From Nostoc sphaeroides (lineage in GTDB: Bacteria > Cyanobacteriota > Cyanobacteriia > Cyanobacteriales > Nostocaceae): DNA of 64,000 nt. A model generated the notes under the pieces. The model was not told where the DNA came from and did no database searches. It saw only the letters and a program-made list of their open reading frames with translations. The stretch is taken from the NCBI RefSeq assembly GCF_003443655.1, contig NZ_CP031941.1:5791001-5855000 (forward strand). The letters run 5' to 3'. Both the position numbers and the translations under genes were made by a program. Position 1 is the first letter of the stretch. Each line of letters starts with the position of its first letter. Positions 16,912-25,789 of the stretch are shown here, piece after piece.

Positions 16912-18226
16912 GGCGGAAGAAGCGATTTTGGGGGGTATTTTACTAGATCCAGAAGCGATTAGTCGAGTTAGCGATCGCCTCCTTCCAGAAGCTTTTTACA
17001 TTAGCGCTCACAAAGATATTTATCAGGCAGCTGTGAGGCTCCATACCCAAGGTAAACCCACAGATTTGCTCTCAGTCACAAGTTGGCTGACTGACCACGA
17101 AATGCTTGCCCGTATAGGCGGTAGAAATAAATTAGCAACTCTGGTAGATCGTACAGTGTCAGCCGTGAACATCGACGCCTTAGCAGGATTGGTGATGGAA
17201 AAATACCTGCGGCGACAGTTAATTAAAGCTGGCAATGAAATTGTACATCTTGGTTACGAGACAGAAACCGAATTACCAACAGTTTTAGATCAGGCAGAAC
17301 AGAAAGTCTTTGCCGTTACTCAAGAGCGTCCCCAATCGGGTTTAGTTCACATAAGTGACACTCTAATTAATAATTTTCAGGATATTGAGGATCGAAATCA
17401 AGGCATCGCCTTACCTGGTATTCCCTGCGGATTTTACGATTTAGATGCCATGACCGGCGGCTTTCAGCGTTCTGATTTGATTATTGTCGCTGCTAGGCCT
17501 GCAATGGGAAAGACAAGCTTTTCGATGAATATTGCACAATATATTGCCAATTACGAAATTATTATCAAGCGTGATAACATTGACGAGCGGAAGAAACTAC
17601 CAGTTTCTATTTTCAGTTTGGAAATGTCCAAAGAGCAACTGACGCAACGGTTATTAGCTAGCGAAGCGCAAATTGAAAGTAGTTATCTGCGGACTGGACG
17701 CCTGAGCCAAACACAGTGGGAACCTTTAAGCCGTGCTATTGGTATCCTTTCGGAGATGCCGATTTATATTGACGACACGCCGAATATTACAGTTACACAA
17801 ATGCGTAGTCAGGCAAGAAGACTGCAAGCAGAGCAAGGAACACTGGGTTTGATTGTAATAGATTACTTGCAATTAATGGAAGGAGCAGGCGATAATCGCG
17901 TTCAAGAATTATCAAAAATTACGCGTCAACTCAAAGGTTTAGCGCGGGAATTATCTGTACCAGTTATTGCCCTATCTCAGTTGAGTCGAGGGGTGGAAGC
18001 ACGCACTAACAAGCGTCCGATGTTGTCAGATTTGAGAGAATCGGGTTCGATCGAACAAGATGCCGATTTAGTAATAATGTTGTACCGCGACGAGTACTAC
18101 TCTCCCGATACTCCCGATCGCGGCATTGCAGAAGTAATTATAGCTAAACATCGCAACGGGCCTACAGGTACTGCGAAACTTTTATTTAATCCACAGTTTA
18201 CAAAGTTTCAAAATTTAAAAATTTAG
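16877..18226 (+). CDS. dnaB: Replicative DNA helicase DnaB
   Basis: 449 residues from the in-frame ATG at 16877. DnaB is the hexameric 5'-3' helicase that unwinds the replication fork and recruits primase. The N-terminal domain starts RLPPQNIEAEEAILGG; the RecA-like domain has Walker A ARPAMGKTS (Lys212), IFSLEMSKEQL, LGLIVIDYLQLM (Walker B), SQLSRGVEAR and DLRESGSIEQDADLV (arginine-finger region). No intein interrupts the gene, although cyanobacterial dnaB often carries one. The natural start at 16849 appears separated by a frameshift, so the annotated N-terminus MVAI replaces about 14 normal residues. It follows rplI on the same strand. Confidence 0.93.
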   Translation: MVAIRLPPQNIEAEEAILGGILLDPEAISRVSDRLLPEAFYISAHKDIYQAAVRLHTQGKPTDLLSVTSWLTDHEMLARIGGRNKLATLVDRTVSAVNIDALAGLVMEKYLRRQLIKAGNEIVHLGYETETELPTVLDQAEQKVFAVTQERPQSGLVHISDTLINNFQDIEDRNQGIALPGIPCGFYDLDAMTGGFQRSDLIIVAARPAMGKTSFSMNIAQYIANYEIIIKRDNIDERKKLPVSIFSLEMSKEQLTQRLLASEAQIESSYLRTGRLSQTQWEPLSRAIGILSEMPIYIDDTPNITVTQMRSQARRLQAEQGTLGLIVIDYLQLMEGAGDNRVQELSKITRQLKGLARELSVPVIALSQLSRGVEARTNKRPMLSDLRESGSIEQDADLVIMLYRDEYYSPDTPDRGIAEVIIAKHRNGPTGTAKLLFNPQFTKFQNLKI

Positions 18227-18274
18227 CTAGATAAGCTAAAAAACATCTAATTTGCATAATCTAATTAAATATAA

Positions 18275-18330
18275 CTCTTGTGGGGTGGGCATCTTGCCCG
18301 CCCAGCTTATGCAATTTAAATGTGGAACAG
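18275..18330. repeat. Repeat segment shared with 62910-62965
   Basis: TTGTGGGGTGGGCATCTTGC and, after a short gap, AATGTGGAACAGCTTA are found in the opposite orientation and similar spacing at about 62910-62965 (TAAGCTGTTCCACATTTAA ... TTGCCCACCCCACAA). Part of it also recurs at 61195-61215. It is a dispersed non-coding repeat; no inverted termini were clearly defined. Confidence 0.55.
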
Positions 18331-18432
18331 CTTAATAATTATTGAATTAGGGACTGGGGACTAGGGAAAGGGGAGCAGAGGAGAGAATTCCTAACTCCTA
18401 ACTCCTAACTCAGCACCCCAATGCCCTAGTTT

Positions 18433-18954
18433 CTACTTAACTCCCAGCAATTCCACTTCAAAAATTAGAGTTGCATTGGGTGGAATCACGCCACCAGCGC
18501 CACGAGCGCCATAACCTAACTCAGATGGGATGATTAACTTACGAAGACCACCTACTTTCATGGTGCTAAGTCCTTCGTCCCAACCTTTGATTACCTGTCC
18601 AACGCCAATTTTAAAGCTGAAGGGTTGGCCGCGATCGCGTGAACTATCAAACTTAGTACCATCTTCTAAAGTGCCGACATAGTGAACTTCAACCGTTTGT
18701 CCTGGTTGAGGAGTCGCCCCAGTCCCCTCTTTTAACTCGACATACTTTAATCCAGAGGGAGTGGTTACGGCATTAGCATCAGACATAGTATTGCTCGCAA
18801 TTAGAGGATTATTTTCAGTTACAGTTGTGGACACTGGCGGCGTTTGGGTTATCTGGGCAGCAATGGCAGTATTCTGTTTACTGCTTACTTGCCCCACAAT
18901 CAACAGCACAACACACGCCAGCATGAACGCCACGCTGAGGAAAATTGGTTTCAA
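18433..18954 (-). CDS. FKBP-type peptidyl-prolyl cis-trans isomerase
   Basis: A 173-residue protein that catalyses proline isomerisation during protein folding. Residues 5-25 form a hydrophobic signal or anchor segment ([18 protein letters not shown]), then a Thr/Asn-rich linker, then one FKBP domain from about residue 64: [82 protein letters not shown]. All residues lining the FKBP pocket are present. It should act in the periplasm or thylakoid lumen. Length and layout match cyanobacterial FkpA-like proteins. Confidence 0.94.
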   Translation of the reverse strand: MKPIFLSVAFMLACVVLLIVGQVSSKQNTAIAAQITQTPPVSTTVTENNPLIASNTMSDANAVTTPSGLKYVELKEGTGATPQPGQTVEVHYVGTLEDGTKFDSSRDRGQPFSFKIGVGQVIKGWDEGLSTMKVGGLRKLIIPSELGYGARGAGGVIPPNATLIFEVELLGVK

Positions 18955-19032
18955 AATCAGTTCTCCTTACTTAGGTATCCTGGCAAAAACATTACCAACA
19001 GGACACAATTAGTTTAAATCAGAAAGGACATC

Positions 19033-19356
19033 TTAACGCCAAAGCTTATTTTCTAAATCGCGCAATTGACGCTCTAAACGATCAATTCTACCGCGCAGTT
19101 CGTCCACTTCCGACTGGCGAGCTACCCCCAAATCTTGCATCATATTTCGCATTTGCCGTTGCATTTGAACATCAAAGTTTCCCTGCTCCGACTTTAACTG
19201 CTGGGCAATATCATCTATAACTGCCTTGGCTTGCTCAGGATTGAGCTTACCGTCTTTAACTAAATCATCGCTGACTTGGCGCAGTTTTTCTGCTACTAAA
19301 GACGTTGTGCCAAGGCCCACCATCATAAGCTGTTGCAACCAGTTGTTGCTTTCCAT
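19033..19356 (-). CDS. Phasin-like coiled-coil protein
   Basis: A 107-residue, largely helical protein. The N-terminus (NNWLQQLMMVGLGTTSLVAEKLRQ) resembles phasin/PhaF-like proteins, followed by DGKLNPEQAKAVIDDIAQQL and a C-terminal leucine-heptad coiled coil (EVDELRGRIDRLERQLRDLENKLW). Phasins coat polyhydroxyalkanoate granules, but many such small cyanobacterial proteins have no proven granule role. It stands alone between the FKBP gene and a TIGR03792-type gene. Confidence 0.8.
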   Translation of the reverse strand: MESNNWLQQLMMVGLGTTSLVAEKLRQVSDDLVKDGKLNPEQAKAVIDDIAQQLKSEQGNFDVQMQRQMRNMMQDLGVARQSEVDELRGRIDRLERQLRDLENKLWR

Positions 19357-19492
19357 ACTCCTTTCCTCTTAAATTATTTTAAACCAGCCGATCCTTGCTC
19401 CTGAGTATAGGCAATCAAGCTATGCTAAAAGCGTGGTTATTCTAGCCTACATCTCTATTTTGGCAAATTAGCAAACACAGAGATCGCAGGGT

Positions 19493-19801
19493 GTGCTTAT
19501 AGAACGACTCAAGTTTAAGGTTGCCCCGAATTTAAGAGAAAATTTTATCCAGAAGGACGCACAAATTTGGACAATAGCCCTGGCTGAATATCCTAGATTT
19601 CTCGCTAAACAGGTTTGGATCAGCCTCAATGACCACACAGAAATTATCTTCATCATTTGTTGGGCAACACTAGAGCAGTGGAAAGCCATACCCCAAGCAG
19701 ATTTGCAGACTATTAAAGATAAATTCATCCCAGCACTGAGAGAATCTTATCCAGTAGTGAAATCAGCAAAGTATCAAGTACGGAAATTTCCCCATTTCTA
19801 G
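19493..19801 (+). CDS. TIGR03792-type small protein
   Basis: A 102-residue protein starting with GTG; it shows the pattern IERLKFKVAPNLRENFIQKDAQIWT...YPRFLAKQVWIS...EIIFIICWATLEQWKAIP, which fits the cyanobacterial TIGR03792 family, a dimeric alpha-beta barrel related to antibiotic-monooxygenase-like domains. Function is unknown; heme or small-molecule binding is only a family-level possibility. It diverges from the phasin-like gene and is followed by a repeat-rich region. Confidence 0.75.
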   Translation: MLIERLKFKVAPNLRENFIQKDAQIWTIALAEYPRFLAKQVWISLNDHTEIIFIICWATLEQWKAIPQADLQTIKDKFIPALRESYPVVKSAKYQVRKFPHF

Positions 19802-19951
19802 GTGAAAAATTACTCTCTACTCCAAGAGTTGGGGTTTAACAACTGGCAAGCTTCCGCCACAGTTACTAGTGAAGCGATTCGCCCCAAAAATTATATGAAT
19901 CCAACTTAATTATTTCACGGCAATTCAAGTCATTAGGTCATTAGTCATTAA

Positions 19952-20111
19952 GTAAGTAGGCAAGAATAAATAAAAGGAAGTTAAGTAATGTAAAAAATAT
20001 TGAAATTAGTTCGTAGTGTTCGCGTAGCCTCTCGAAGAGAAGAGAAGAGAAGAGAAGAGAGGACTAAAGTCCTCACTACGAACCTTTAATTATTTACGCC
20101 GCTCTACTTAG
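19952..20111. mobile_element. MITE-like element, arms TTCGTAGTG...CACTACGAA (family B), copy 1
   Basis: A 160-bp segment with the left block AAGTTAAGTAATGTAAAAAA...TTCGTAGTG and right block AGGACTAAAGTCCTCACTACGAA...TTTACGCCGCTCTACTTA. The same blocks occur at 31792-31923 and, shorter, at 52138-52220. This copy carries an internal run of GAAGAGAA repeats. It has no coding capacity. Outer limits are approximate. Confidence 0.68.
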
Positions 20112-20129
20112 TACCAATAACTAGATCGG

Positions 20130-20239
20130 CGGGAATCCCACCGATTCTATTTGAGTTTTGCAAAGTATACTGAGAACCAAAACTTGATTTGGCAAGCTTT
20201 CAGTCAGCTTGGCTTTTGAAAAATCAAATCGGATTCCCG
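20130..20239. mobile_element. MITE-like element, TIR CGGGAATCC (family I), copy 1
   Basis: About 110 bp bounded by CGGGAATCCCACCGATT and AAATCGGATTCCCG, with imperfectly paired inner arms. A related copy of similar size (about 106 bp) is at 23879-23984. No open reading frame. Confidence 0.55.
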
Positions 20240-20329
20240 TCATAAAATGAGTTAGAGGTTAGATAAACCCATTGCTTTTAAAACTTAAAGCATCTTCTTG
20301 ACATCTCCATTCTTCAAAGTAGGGAGGAG

Positions 20330-20740
20330 TTAGATTTTTGCACGCCAATTCTGAAAGGCTATCTCGTAATCCTCTGATTTGCTTTGATAAACACTCCACC
20401 AATGAAAAAATAGTCCTAACCCCCATCCTAATACTGGGAAGATAGCCCAAAAATAACTAGGACTAGTTATTAAATTCAAAAGAATAAGGAATGAATTCAC
20501 CGCTACGAAGCTAACCAAATGTGCCTTAAAGGCTCTGCGTCGGAAAGTATTAAATGTGCGTCGCAAACGTTCCTCTTCTTCTTGAGCTAACCACTTGTTT
20601 TCAGTTGCTTCCAAAATATCAGAAGAGATACCTAAGTCAGATGCCATTTCTATAAGCTGTTCTCGTGAAAATCCACCTTCCTGTTTTCGAGCGAGTGCTA
20701 TTTGAAGGATTTTTTGCACATCTTCTGAATCGTAAGTCAT
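20330..20740 (-). CDS. 2TM-domain protein
   Basis: A 136-residue protein. The N-terminal 50 residues (SEDVQKILQIALARKQEGGFSREQLIEMASDLGIS) are a small helical regulatory-like domain; the rest matches the 2TM domain: an amphipathic RRAFKAHLVSFVAVNSFLILLNLIT helix, a tryptophan-rich turn (SYFWAIFPVLGWGLGLFFHWWSVY) and a short cytoplasmic tail. In other bacteria 2TM domains are fused to LytS or LiaF-like regulators. Here it stands alone and its role is unknown. Confidence 0.8.
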   Translation of the reverse strand: MTYDSEDVQKILQIALARKQEGGFSREQLIEMASDLGISSDILEATENKWLAQEEEERLRRTFNTFRRRAFKAHLVSFVAVNSFLILLNLITSPSYFWAIFPVLGWGLGLFFHWWSVYQSKSEDYEIAFQNWRAKI

Positions 20741-21019
20741 TTTAATTACCTTATAAGTTGGTGTGTAAATGCGCCTTTGATTTCACGAAGTTTTTGAGAG
20801 GTTTCGTTCAATTCAGTTAGCGAATGCCTCCACATTTTGCAGCCATTACTTAGTTAAATTTACACAGTTATTATTTTCTCACAATCAATTTAGAGCTACT
20901 GTATTTGTCAATACCTCTATATTGCTTTTATGACATTAAGCAAACATTATCTGAAAGTTGAATGCTAGTACTGTCAGAAAATATTGATATTAATTATGAA
21001 TTACTAATTATTAATTATC
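20741..21019. other. AT-rich intergenic sequence
   Basis: No gene or repeat is recognised in these 280 bp between the divergent 2TM gene and the promoter-like sequence upstream of the fasciclin gene. Confidence 0.4.
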
Positions 21020-21049
21020 TTGACATACTTTTTCTATTGAGATTGTATA
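21020..21049 (+). promoter_or_regulatory. Possible sigma70-type promoter
   Basis: TTGACA (21020-21025) is followed after 18 bp by TGTATA (21044-21049). The -10 match is modest. It would transcribe rightward through the family H element toward the fasciclin gene, leaving a leader of about 290 bases. The -10 overlaps the left edge of that element, so the element may have supplied part of the promoter. Confidence 0.3.
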
Positions 21050-21140
21050 TAGTGGTTCCCACTCAGATGCGGTACAAAATTATATCGCAAGGTGAGGGGC
21101 ACGGCATGTTCCCTACGGGTGTACCTCCTACCGTTGTATA
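21048..21140. mobile_element. MITE-like element, TIR TATAGCGGTTCCC (family H), decayed copy
   Basis: TATAGTGGTTCCC at the left and CCGTTGTATA at the right bracket an interior (AGATGCGGTACA, TTATATCGCAAGGTG, GGGGCACGGCA) nearly identical to that of the better-preserved copy at 40301-40409. A third copy with different interior is at 34473-34573. Confidence 0.6.
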
Positions 21141-21346
21141 GAAAAAGGAGCGATGCATCCAGGAGTGCCCATAAGTCATCCGTCCAGACAATGTACATCT
21201 AATTCTGTACTTGTATAAAAAAATATATATACAAACTTTTATGATATCAATAAGAAATTTTATTTTACATACGTCTAACGATAGATAGATTTTATTAAAC
21301 AAATAGTTTAGATTTGTAACAGATTACACAGAACTAGGTAAAGCAC

Positions 21347-21748
21347 ATGGCCAATATAGTTGATACCGCCGCTAATAATGGTTCTTTCAACACACTAGTT
21401 GCAGCAATCCAAGCAGCTGGTCTAGTAGATACACTGAAAGGCCCCGGGCCATTTACTGTCTTCGCACCCACTGATGAAGCGTTTAATAAGCTTCCAGCAG
21501 GTACAGTAGATGCATTACTGAAAGATATTCCCAAGCTCACCAAAATCTTGACCTATCATGTAGTCTCAGGCAAGGTACTAGCTGCTGATGTAGTTAAACT
21601 GAAGTCAGCTACAACAGTTGAAGGTTCAGATGTAAAAATTGACGCTTCTAATGGCGTTAAAATCAATGATGCAACTGTTGCAACAGCAGATGTTGCTGCT
21701 GATAACGGTGTCATCCACGTAATTGATACAGTTTTGATTCCTGCATAA
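21347..21748 (+). CDS. Fasciclin-domain (FAS1/beta-Ig-h3) protein
   Basis: A 133-residue protein that is a single FAS1 domain: [47 protein letters not shown] (the H1 motif) and [16 protein letters not shown]...[11 protein letters not shown] (H2 region). FAS1 domains mediate cell adhesion or matrix interactions. There is no signal peptide in this frame, although an extracellular site would be expected, so secretion route is unclear; cyanobacteria have many such leaderless single-domain copies. AGGTAAAGCAC precedes the ATG. A short hairpin follows (21786-21801). Confidence 0.93.
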   Translation: MANIVDTAANNGSFNTLVAAIQAAGLVDTLKGPGPFTVFAPTDEAFNKLPAGTVDALLKDIPKLTKILTYHVVSGKVLAADVVKLKSATTVEGSDVKIDASNGVKINDATVATADVAADNGVIHVIDTVLIPA

Positions 21749-21779
21749 GCAAACGTCAGAATAGCTAATTGCTATTTCT

Positions 21780-21812
21780 GGGGCGGCGACTACCTGTAGT
21801 CGTTTCTCTATT
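21780..21812 (+). terminator. Possible terminator after fasciclin gene
   Basis: GGCGGCGACTAC CTGTAG TCG forms a short stem (CGACTA / TAGTCG at 21786-21801) followed by TTTCTCTATT. It lies about 40 bases after the stop. The stem is only six pairs, so support is weak. Confidence 0.35.
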
Positions 21813-21897
21813 ACAGTCTGGTTGAATGTTTTTTAGCTAAACACCAACTACCAATAAATCCATCTAGACAGTATCTAGGTGGATTTGTTGTTTCATT

Positions 21898-22055
21898 TAG
21901 GGACTTCCAAGAAATAAATTATCCAAATAAACGAACCACAGAGACAAGGCAGTGCGTTGGGCGGGTTCCCAGACTTGAAGCAACTGCCGCACAAAGAACA
22001 CAGAGAGAAGAGGTTGCGTCAGTTTTGGAACATTTTTTTATTTGGAAGTTCCTTA
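21898..22055. mobile_element. MITE-like element, TIR TAGGGACTTCCAA (family D), copy 1
   Basis: About 158 bp bounded by TAGGGACTTCCAAGAAATAAA and TTTATTTGGAAGTTCCTTA. The interior includes AACGAACCACAGAGACA and CAAAGAACACAGAGAGAAGAGG. A second copy with the same ends but a different interior is at 52245-52377. Its right end overlaps none of the sfsA coding sequence, which ends at 22059. Confidence 0.68.
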
Positions 22056-22058
22056 GAA

Positions 22059-22784
22059 TCAAATTTTTAGTTTCGCCAAACCCAAATAACGGATACCTTC
22101 GGGGGAAATATCAAAACGGCAAGGTAAGACTTCTAAACCTTGAGCGATCGCATCCCGTAATAATTTACCATATACAGGATCTGTGCGATCGCCAGGGGAA
22201 AACTCGGTACAATCACTACGATTGATAAAGTAAAGCATCACCGCACGAGTTAGAGGTAGCAGCGCCATTAGTTCTCGCAAATGCTTTTGTCCTCTTGTAG
22301 TCTCCGTGTCGGGAAATAAGGCTAGTCTCCCCTCAGACAAAGTTGTATTTTTCACTTCTAAATAAATCGGGCGTTCCTCATCACTTCCCGTTAAGAAAAA
22401 ATCTACTCGACTTTTTTTATCTAGCCCATAAACCACCTCACCCTTAATTTGGCTATAGCCGCCCAATTCTGGGAAAAGATATTTCGCCAAAGCTAGCTTT
22501 ACCACCCGATTGGGCAAGAAAGTATTTATGCCTACCCAAGTCGGCTCGTTGTCATGTACCTGAATTAGTTCTAAAGTGTAAGCCAATTTGCGGTTAAGAT
22601 TATCACTTTTGGAAAGCTGTACAGCACTTTGGGGAGTTGATACTCCAGTCATTGGCCCTGTATTTGGACAATGTGCTGTCACTATTTCGCCAGAAGTAAG
22701 TTGAACGTCAGCAAAAAACCGCTTGTAGCGTTTTAGCAGAATACCTGGATATAAAGGTGGGTAACGGTAAAGCCAATCTATCAT
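22059..22784 (-). CDS. sfsA: DNA/RNA nuclease SfsA (sugar fermentation stimulation protein A)
   Basis: A 241-residue protein of normal SfsA length. Features include LYPGILLKRYKRFFADVQLTSGE at the N-terminus, VTAHCPNTGPMTG, then RVDFFLTG...YLEVKNTTL (PD-(D/E)xK-like core, with Asp and the ExK-type EVK) and ALFPDTETTRGQKHLREL. The family was named from E. coli sugar-fermentation effects and has a nuclease-like fold; its physiological role is unclear. It stands alone between a small mobile element and a 240-bp gap. Confidence 0.95.
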   Translation of the reverse strand: MIDWLYRYPPLYPGILLKRYKRFFADVQLTSGEIVTAHCPNTGPMTGVSTPQSAVQLSKSDNLNRKLAYTLELIQVHDNEPTWVGINTFLPNRVVKLALAKYLFPELGGYSQIKGEVVYGLDKKSRVDFFLTGSDEERPIYLEVKNTTLSEGRLALFPDTETTRGQKHLRELMALLPLTRAVMLYFINRSDCTEFSPGDRTDPVYGKLLRDAIAQGLEVLPCRFDISPEGIRYLGLAKLKI

Positions 22785-23026
22785 TATAAAACCTTGTTGC
22801 TGCTAGTAAATATACGTCGATTCCTTACCCACCTACCTCTCAACAGCAAATCTTTTCAGCAGCTACTCTGCCCCATAATAGAAATTGAGTAAATGCACAT
22901 ATCATAAAATGCGAATTTTTGTAGTTAAATTGACAACATAGTAATATAAAGTAGCATATACTAAGTATTGTAAGCCTCCCATAAAAAAAATCCGGGAGAA
23001 TTCCAACGTGCAAGGGGGTAAATCCT

Positions 23027-23695
23027 ATGCAAGAAGTGTGGTCATCAACGGAATTAGAATATGCTTTTCTGTTTACTCTAAGAAAGGTAAATTCGATAAA
23101 TGTAGAAGGTTTCAAGCCATTTTTTAGTAATATGCCTATTGACCCTTATATCAAAGGCAACTATCGTCAGAGAAGATTATCTCGGTTCACAGTTTCTGGA
23201 AATCAGTTAATCAAATTACCTCATGGCTATTTCTTTCAAAGTAAAAAGTATAATCCATTAGTGGGCGACATAAAAAGAGAGTTTGCAGAATTAGATGATG
23301 CACTCATAAAACTTGATATTTTTAGAAATCTTGTTTTAGCATTTAGCGATTCTTGTAAACTTCATCCTGAAGCTGAAATCGGAGTTCATCAAATTAGAAT
23401 TATTTGTACGCCAGATAATTTTGCTAATCCAGCCCCTGAAGGTATCCATCAAGATGGTACTGATTTTATTGGCATATTTTCAGTAGATAGAGATAATATT
23501 CAAGGTGGAGAAACACATTTATATACTGCAAAAAGAGAAAAACCTGTGTTTAGCAAAGTTCTAAATCCGGGGGAACTATTATTGGTTAATGACCATGAAT
23601 TTTTCCATTTTGCGAATCCCATAAAACCAAAAACTGACGCTCAAGGAAGCTTTGATGTTTTTGTACTGACTTCTCCTAGCTTACTTTCAGAATAA
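23027..23695 (+). CDS. 2OG-Fe(II) dioxygenase, PF10014 (isoleucine-hydroxylase-like) family
   Basis: A 222-residue protein. The pattern EIGVHQIRI...PEGIHQDGTDFIGIFSVDRDNIQGGETHLY...LNPGELLLVNDHEFFHFANPI matches the PF10014 dioxygenase family, which includes the L-isoleucine-4-hydroxylase of Bacillus. Iron ligands are probably His141 and Asp143 (HQD) and a distal His, most likely His194. It would use 2-oxoglutarate, O2 and Fe(II) to hydroxylate a free amino acid or related small molecule; the substrate is not predictable. It is a single gene with a clear downstream terminator. The region is AT-rich compared with nearby genes. Confidence 0.87.
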   Translation: MQEVWSSTELEYAFLFTLRKVNSINVEGFKPFFSNMPIDPYIKGNYRQRRLSRFTVSGNQLIKLPHGYFFQSKKYNPLVGDIKREFAELDDALIKLDIFRNLVLAFSDSCKLHPEAEIGVHQIRIICTPDNFANPAPEGIHQDGTDFIGIFSVDRDNIQGGETHLYTAKREKPVFSKVLNPGELLLVNDHEFFHFANPIKPKTDAQGSFDVFVLTSPSLLSE

Positions 23696-23732
23696 TTCTA
23701 GTTAACTGTAAATATTTTACAATCTAAGAGAT

Positions 23733-23772
23733 ATGGGGAATTGAATGTAGTCATTTCCCCAGCTTTTTTATT
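23733..23772 (+). terminator. Intrinsic terminator after the dioxygenase gene
   Basis: TGGGGAA (23734-23740) pairs with TTCCCCA (23755-23761) across a 14-base loop, followed by GCTTTTTTAT. It lies about 40 bases after the stop of the dioxygenase gene and is a convincing intrinsic terminator. Confidence 0.65.
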
Positions 23773-23878
23773 TGTAATTGGAAATAATCAATAGTAATTA
23801 ATAAAGCTGCAATTTTTGCTATATTTATATCACCTTGGATCGCAATATCCAGTTAACATTCACAAACTGCTGAATATA

Positions 23879-23984
23879 ATATAGGACTCCTATTTGATTT
23901 CTGAACGGGTTTTAGAGAGAAATCCTTGCTGGATATGCATTTAAGTCTCAGTATGTTTTCAAAATTCAAACCGGATTCCTATAA
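23879..23984. mobile_element. MITE-like element, family I, copy 2
   Basis: About 106 bp bounded by ATAGGACTCCTATTTGATTT and AAACCGGATTCCTAT. The inner arm wording (CTGAACGGGTTTTAGAG, CTCAGTATG) and size resemble the copy at 20130-20239. No coding capacity. Confidence 0.5.
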
Positions 23985-24022
23985 TGAATTTGTAATATTA
24001 TATGTTTGCTTGTTAGTCCTGT

Positions 24023-24125
24023 TATAGCAATCCTAAATGAGTTATGAAAATTGAGAGACTAAGATCCCCGACTTCTTTGAGAAGTCGGGGATCTTATTGT
24101 TCACGACTGATTTAGGACTGCTATA
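24023..24125. mobile_element. MITE-like element, TIR TATAGCAATCCTAAAT (family E)
   Basis: A 103-bp segment bounded by TATAGCAATCCTAAAT (24023-24038) and ATTTAGGACTGCTATA (24110-24125), 15 of 16 positions paired. Its centre is a strong hairpin, AAGATCCCCGACTTCT / AGAAGTCGGGGATCTT, that could itself stop transcription. One related end (AGCAGTCCTAAAT) lies alone at about 52218-52231. Confidence 0.68.
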
Positions 24126-24312
24126 GCTAGTCCGACATCTTCACAAACCAAAAGCATAAATCCAGAGTAACCACAGATTTTTATTGATACATTTTTTAAT
24201 ACACGAGAAACAAAAGCACGCTGAATACTTAAAATAGTAAAGGTGAGTGTATAGGTGAGGCTACAAATAAGCGTGCTGGAATTTAACTAACTGAATCAAC
24301 CAAACAAATGCC

Positions 24313-25581
24313 ATGAATGACGAATTTTACAATAGAGGATTGGAAAAGGCTAGGCGAAAAGACTACGCTGGAGCAATTGAGGAATTTAACCATGCTTTAC
24401 AACTGACACCTTATTTTGCTGAAGCTTACTTGCAACGGGGTTTGGCATATTATGACTCAGGATCAATCCTTAAGGCTGTTTCAGATTATACTGAAGCCCT
24501 AAAGCTGAATCCTGAGAGTGTACAGGCATATTATTGTCGTGGATTGGCTAGGGTGGCGCTGAAAAATTTACCGGGGGCGCTAGACGATGTTGAACGCGCT
24601 ATTCGTCTCAATCTTAACTATGCTTCTGCTTATTATCTGCGGGGGATAGTGCGACGCAAACAGGGTTATATTGAAGATGCGATCGCTAATTTTAAAAAAG
24701 CTGCTGGGTTATATCTAGAACAACAGGATAAAGACAATTGTCGTCTGTGTCTGGAAGAAATTAAACAGCTACAACCTCAAGAATTACCTGTTGTACAGCA
24801 ATCACGTTCTCCAAATGCGCCTATTTTATCCACAAATGAATATTTTACGCAATTATTAGAAAAAGCTGAAAAGGGAGATACGCAAGAGGCACTAGCTGAT
24901 TTAAACTGGGTATTAAAAGCCGATCCACAAGATGCCCAAGCTTACTGCTGTCGTGGGGTTGTGCGTTGTAAAATGGGGAATTATCGAGAAGCGATCGCAG
25001 ATTTTAATCAAGCATTGCGATTAAATTTTCAAGATGCTATTGTCTATCGTAACCGAGGTAAAGCCCGTTCTATATTGGGCGATCATCAAGGTGCGATCGC
25101 AGACCTCAACCAAGCACTCCAGATGCAACCCCAAGATCCCTTAGTCTATATTGCCAGAGGCAATGCCTATCGGGCAACGGGTAATTATCTCGGTGCAATT
25201 CAAGATTACACCCAAGCGCTGCAAATAAACAAGAATGATGCTCAAGCTTACTACAATCGCGGCATTGCCTATACTTGCACAGAAGAAATGCAAAATGCCT
25301 TAGAAGATTATCAACGGGCGGCGAGTATTTTTTGTGAACAAGAAGACTGGGGAAATTATCAACAAGTATTAAGTAGTTTAGAAAAAATTCAAAAATTTAG
25401 TCCAGAGTCAAAAAAGCAAAAATATAACCTACTACGTCAGCGACTTTTGCGAATGGTTGGCGGATATTGGGAAATTGCCGAAAGATTAATTCAGCAGAAG
25501 CAAGATTACCATCCTGGGATGTCAGACGAGTGGTATTTGGAAAAAGTGATTGATGATTTAGAACGCGATCGCGGTAGATAA
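24313..25581 (+). CDS. TPR-repeat protein
   Basis: A 422-residue protein made of tetratricopeptide repeats in two blocks (about 1-155 and 177-340), each unit with the usual A-x-A-Y-x-x-R-G and G-x-x-x-x-A-I-x-D-x-x-x-A-L pattern (DYAGAIEEFNHALQLTP, NYREAIADFNQALRLN, NYLGAIQDYTQALQIN). A helical C-terminal tail (LLRMVGGYWEIAERLIQQKQDYHPGM) has no recognised domain. TPR proteins are protein-interaction scaffolds; the partner is unknown. No signal peptide. ATG preceded by CAAATGCC with no clear Shine-Dalgarno. Confidence 0.92.
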   Translation: MNDEFYNRGLEKARRKDYAGAIEEFNHALQLTPYFAEAYLQRGLAYYDSGSILKAVSDYTEALKLNPESVQAYYCRGLARVALKNLPGALDDVERAIRLNLNYASAYYLRGIVRRKQGYIEDAIANFKKAAGLYLEQQDKDNCRLCLEEIKQLQPQELPVVQQSRSPNAPILSTNEYFTQLLEKAEKGDTQEALADLNWVLKADPQDAQAYCCRGVVRCKMGNYREAIADFNQALRLNFQDAIVYRNRGKARSILGDHQGAIADLNQALQMQPQDPLVYIARGNAYRATGNYLGAIQDYTQALQINKNDAQAYYNRGIAYTCTEEMQNALEDYQRAASIFCEQEDWGNYQQVLSSLEKIQKFSPESKKQKYNLLRQRLLRMVGGYWEIAERLIQQKQDYHPGMSDEWYLEKVIDDLERDRGR

Positions 25582-25766
25582 TATCATGTCCGCCAAATTA
25601 ACCATATCGACAGGGGACTATGATGTACCTCATTTGATCAGGAAAAGCTATAGACATCTCCAGAAATTAAATATGCGTTACCCAGACCACTTGTAGAGAC
25701 GTAGCAGTGCTACGTCTCTACATTCTTTTTCGGAGATGTCTTATAAATAATCAAGCGGACATCATA
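25582..25766. mobile_element. MITE-like element, TIR ATATSATGTCCGC (family K)
   Basis: About 185 bp bounded by ATATCATGTCCGC and GCGGACATCATAT (12 of 13 paired). Nested inside are a second inverted pair, AGACATCTCC / GGAGATGTCT, and a central palindrome GTAGAGACGTAGCA / TGCTACGTCTCTAC. It fills the gap between the TPR gene and the convergent radical SAM gene and could act as a bidirectional transcription stop. Confidence 0.6.
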
Positions 25767-25789
25767 TCACTTGTTATTTTCCAATGAAA

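Noticed and set aside
22840-23115. 91-codon minus-strand frame between sfsA and the dioxygenase gene
   Set aside because: It overlaps the start of the dioxygenase gene and shows no domain or ribosome-binding site.
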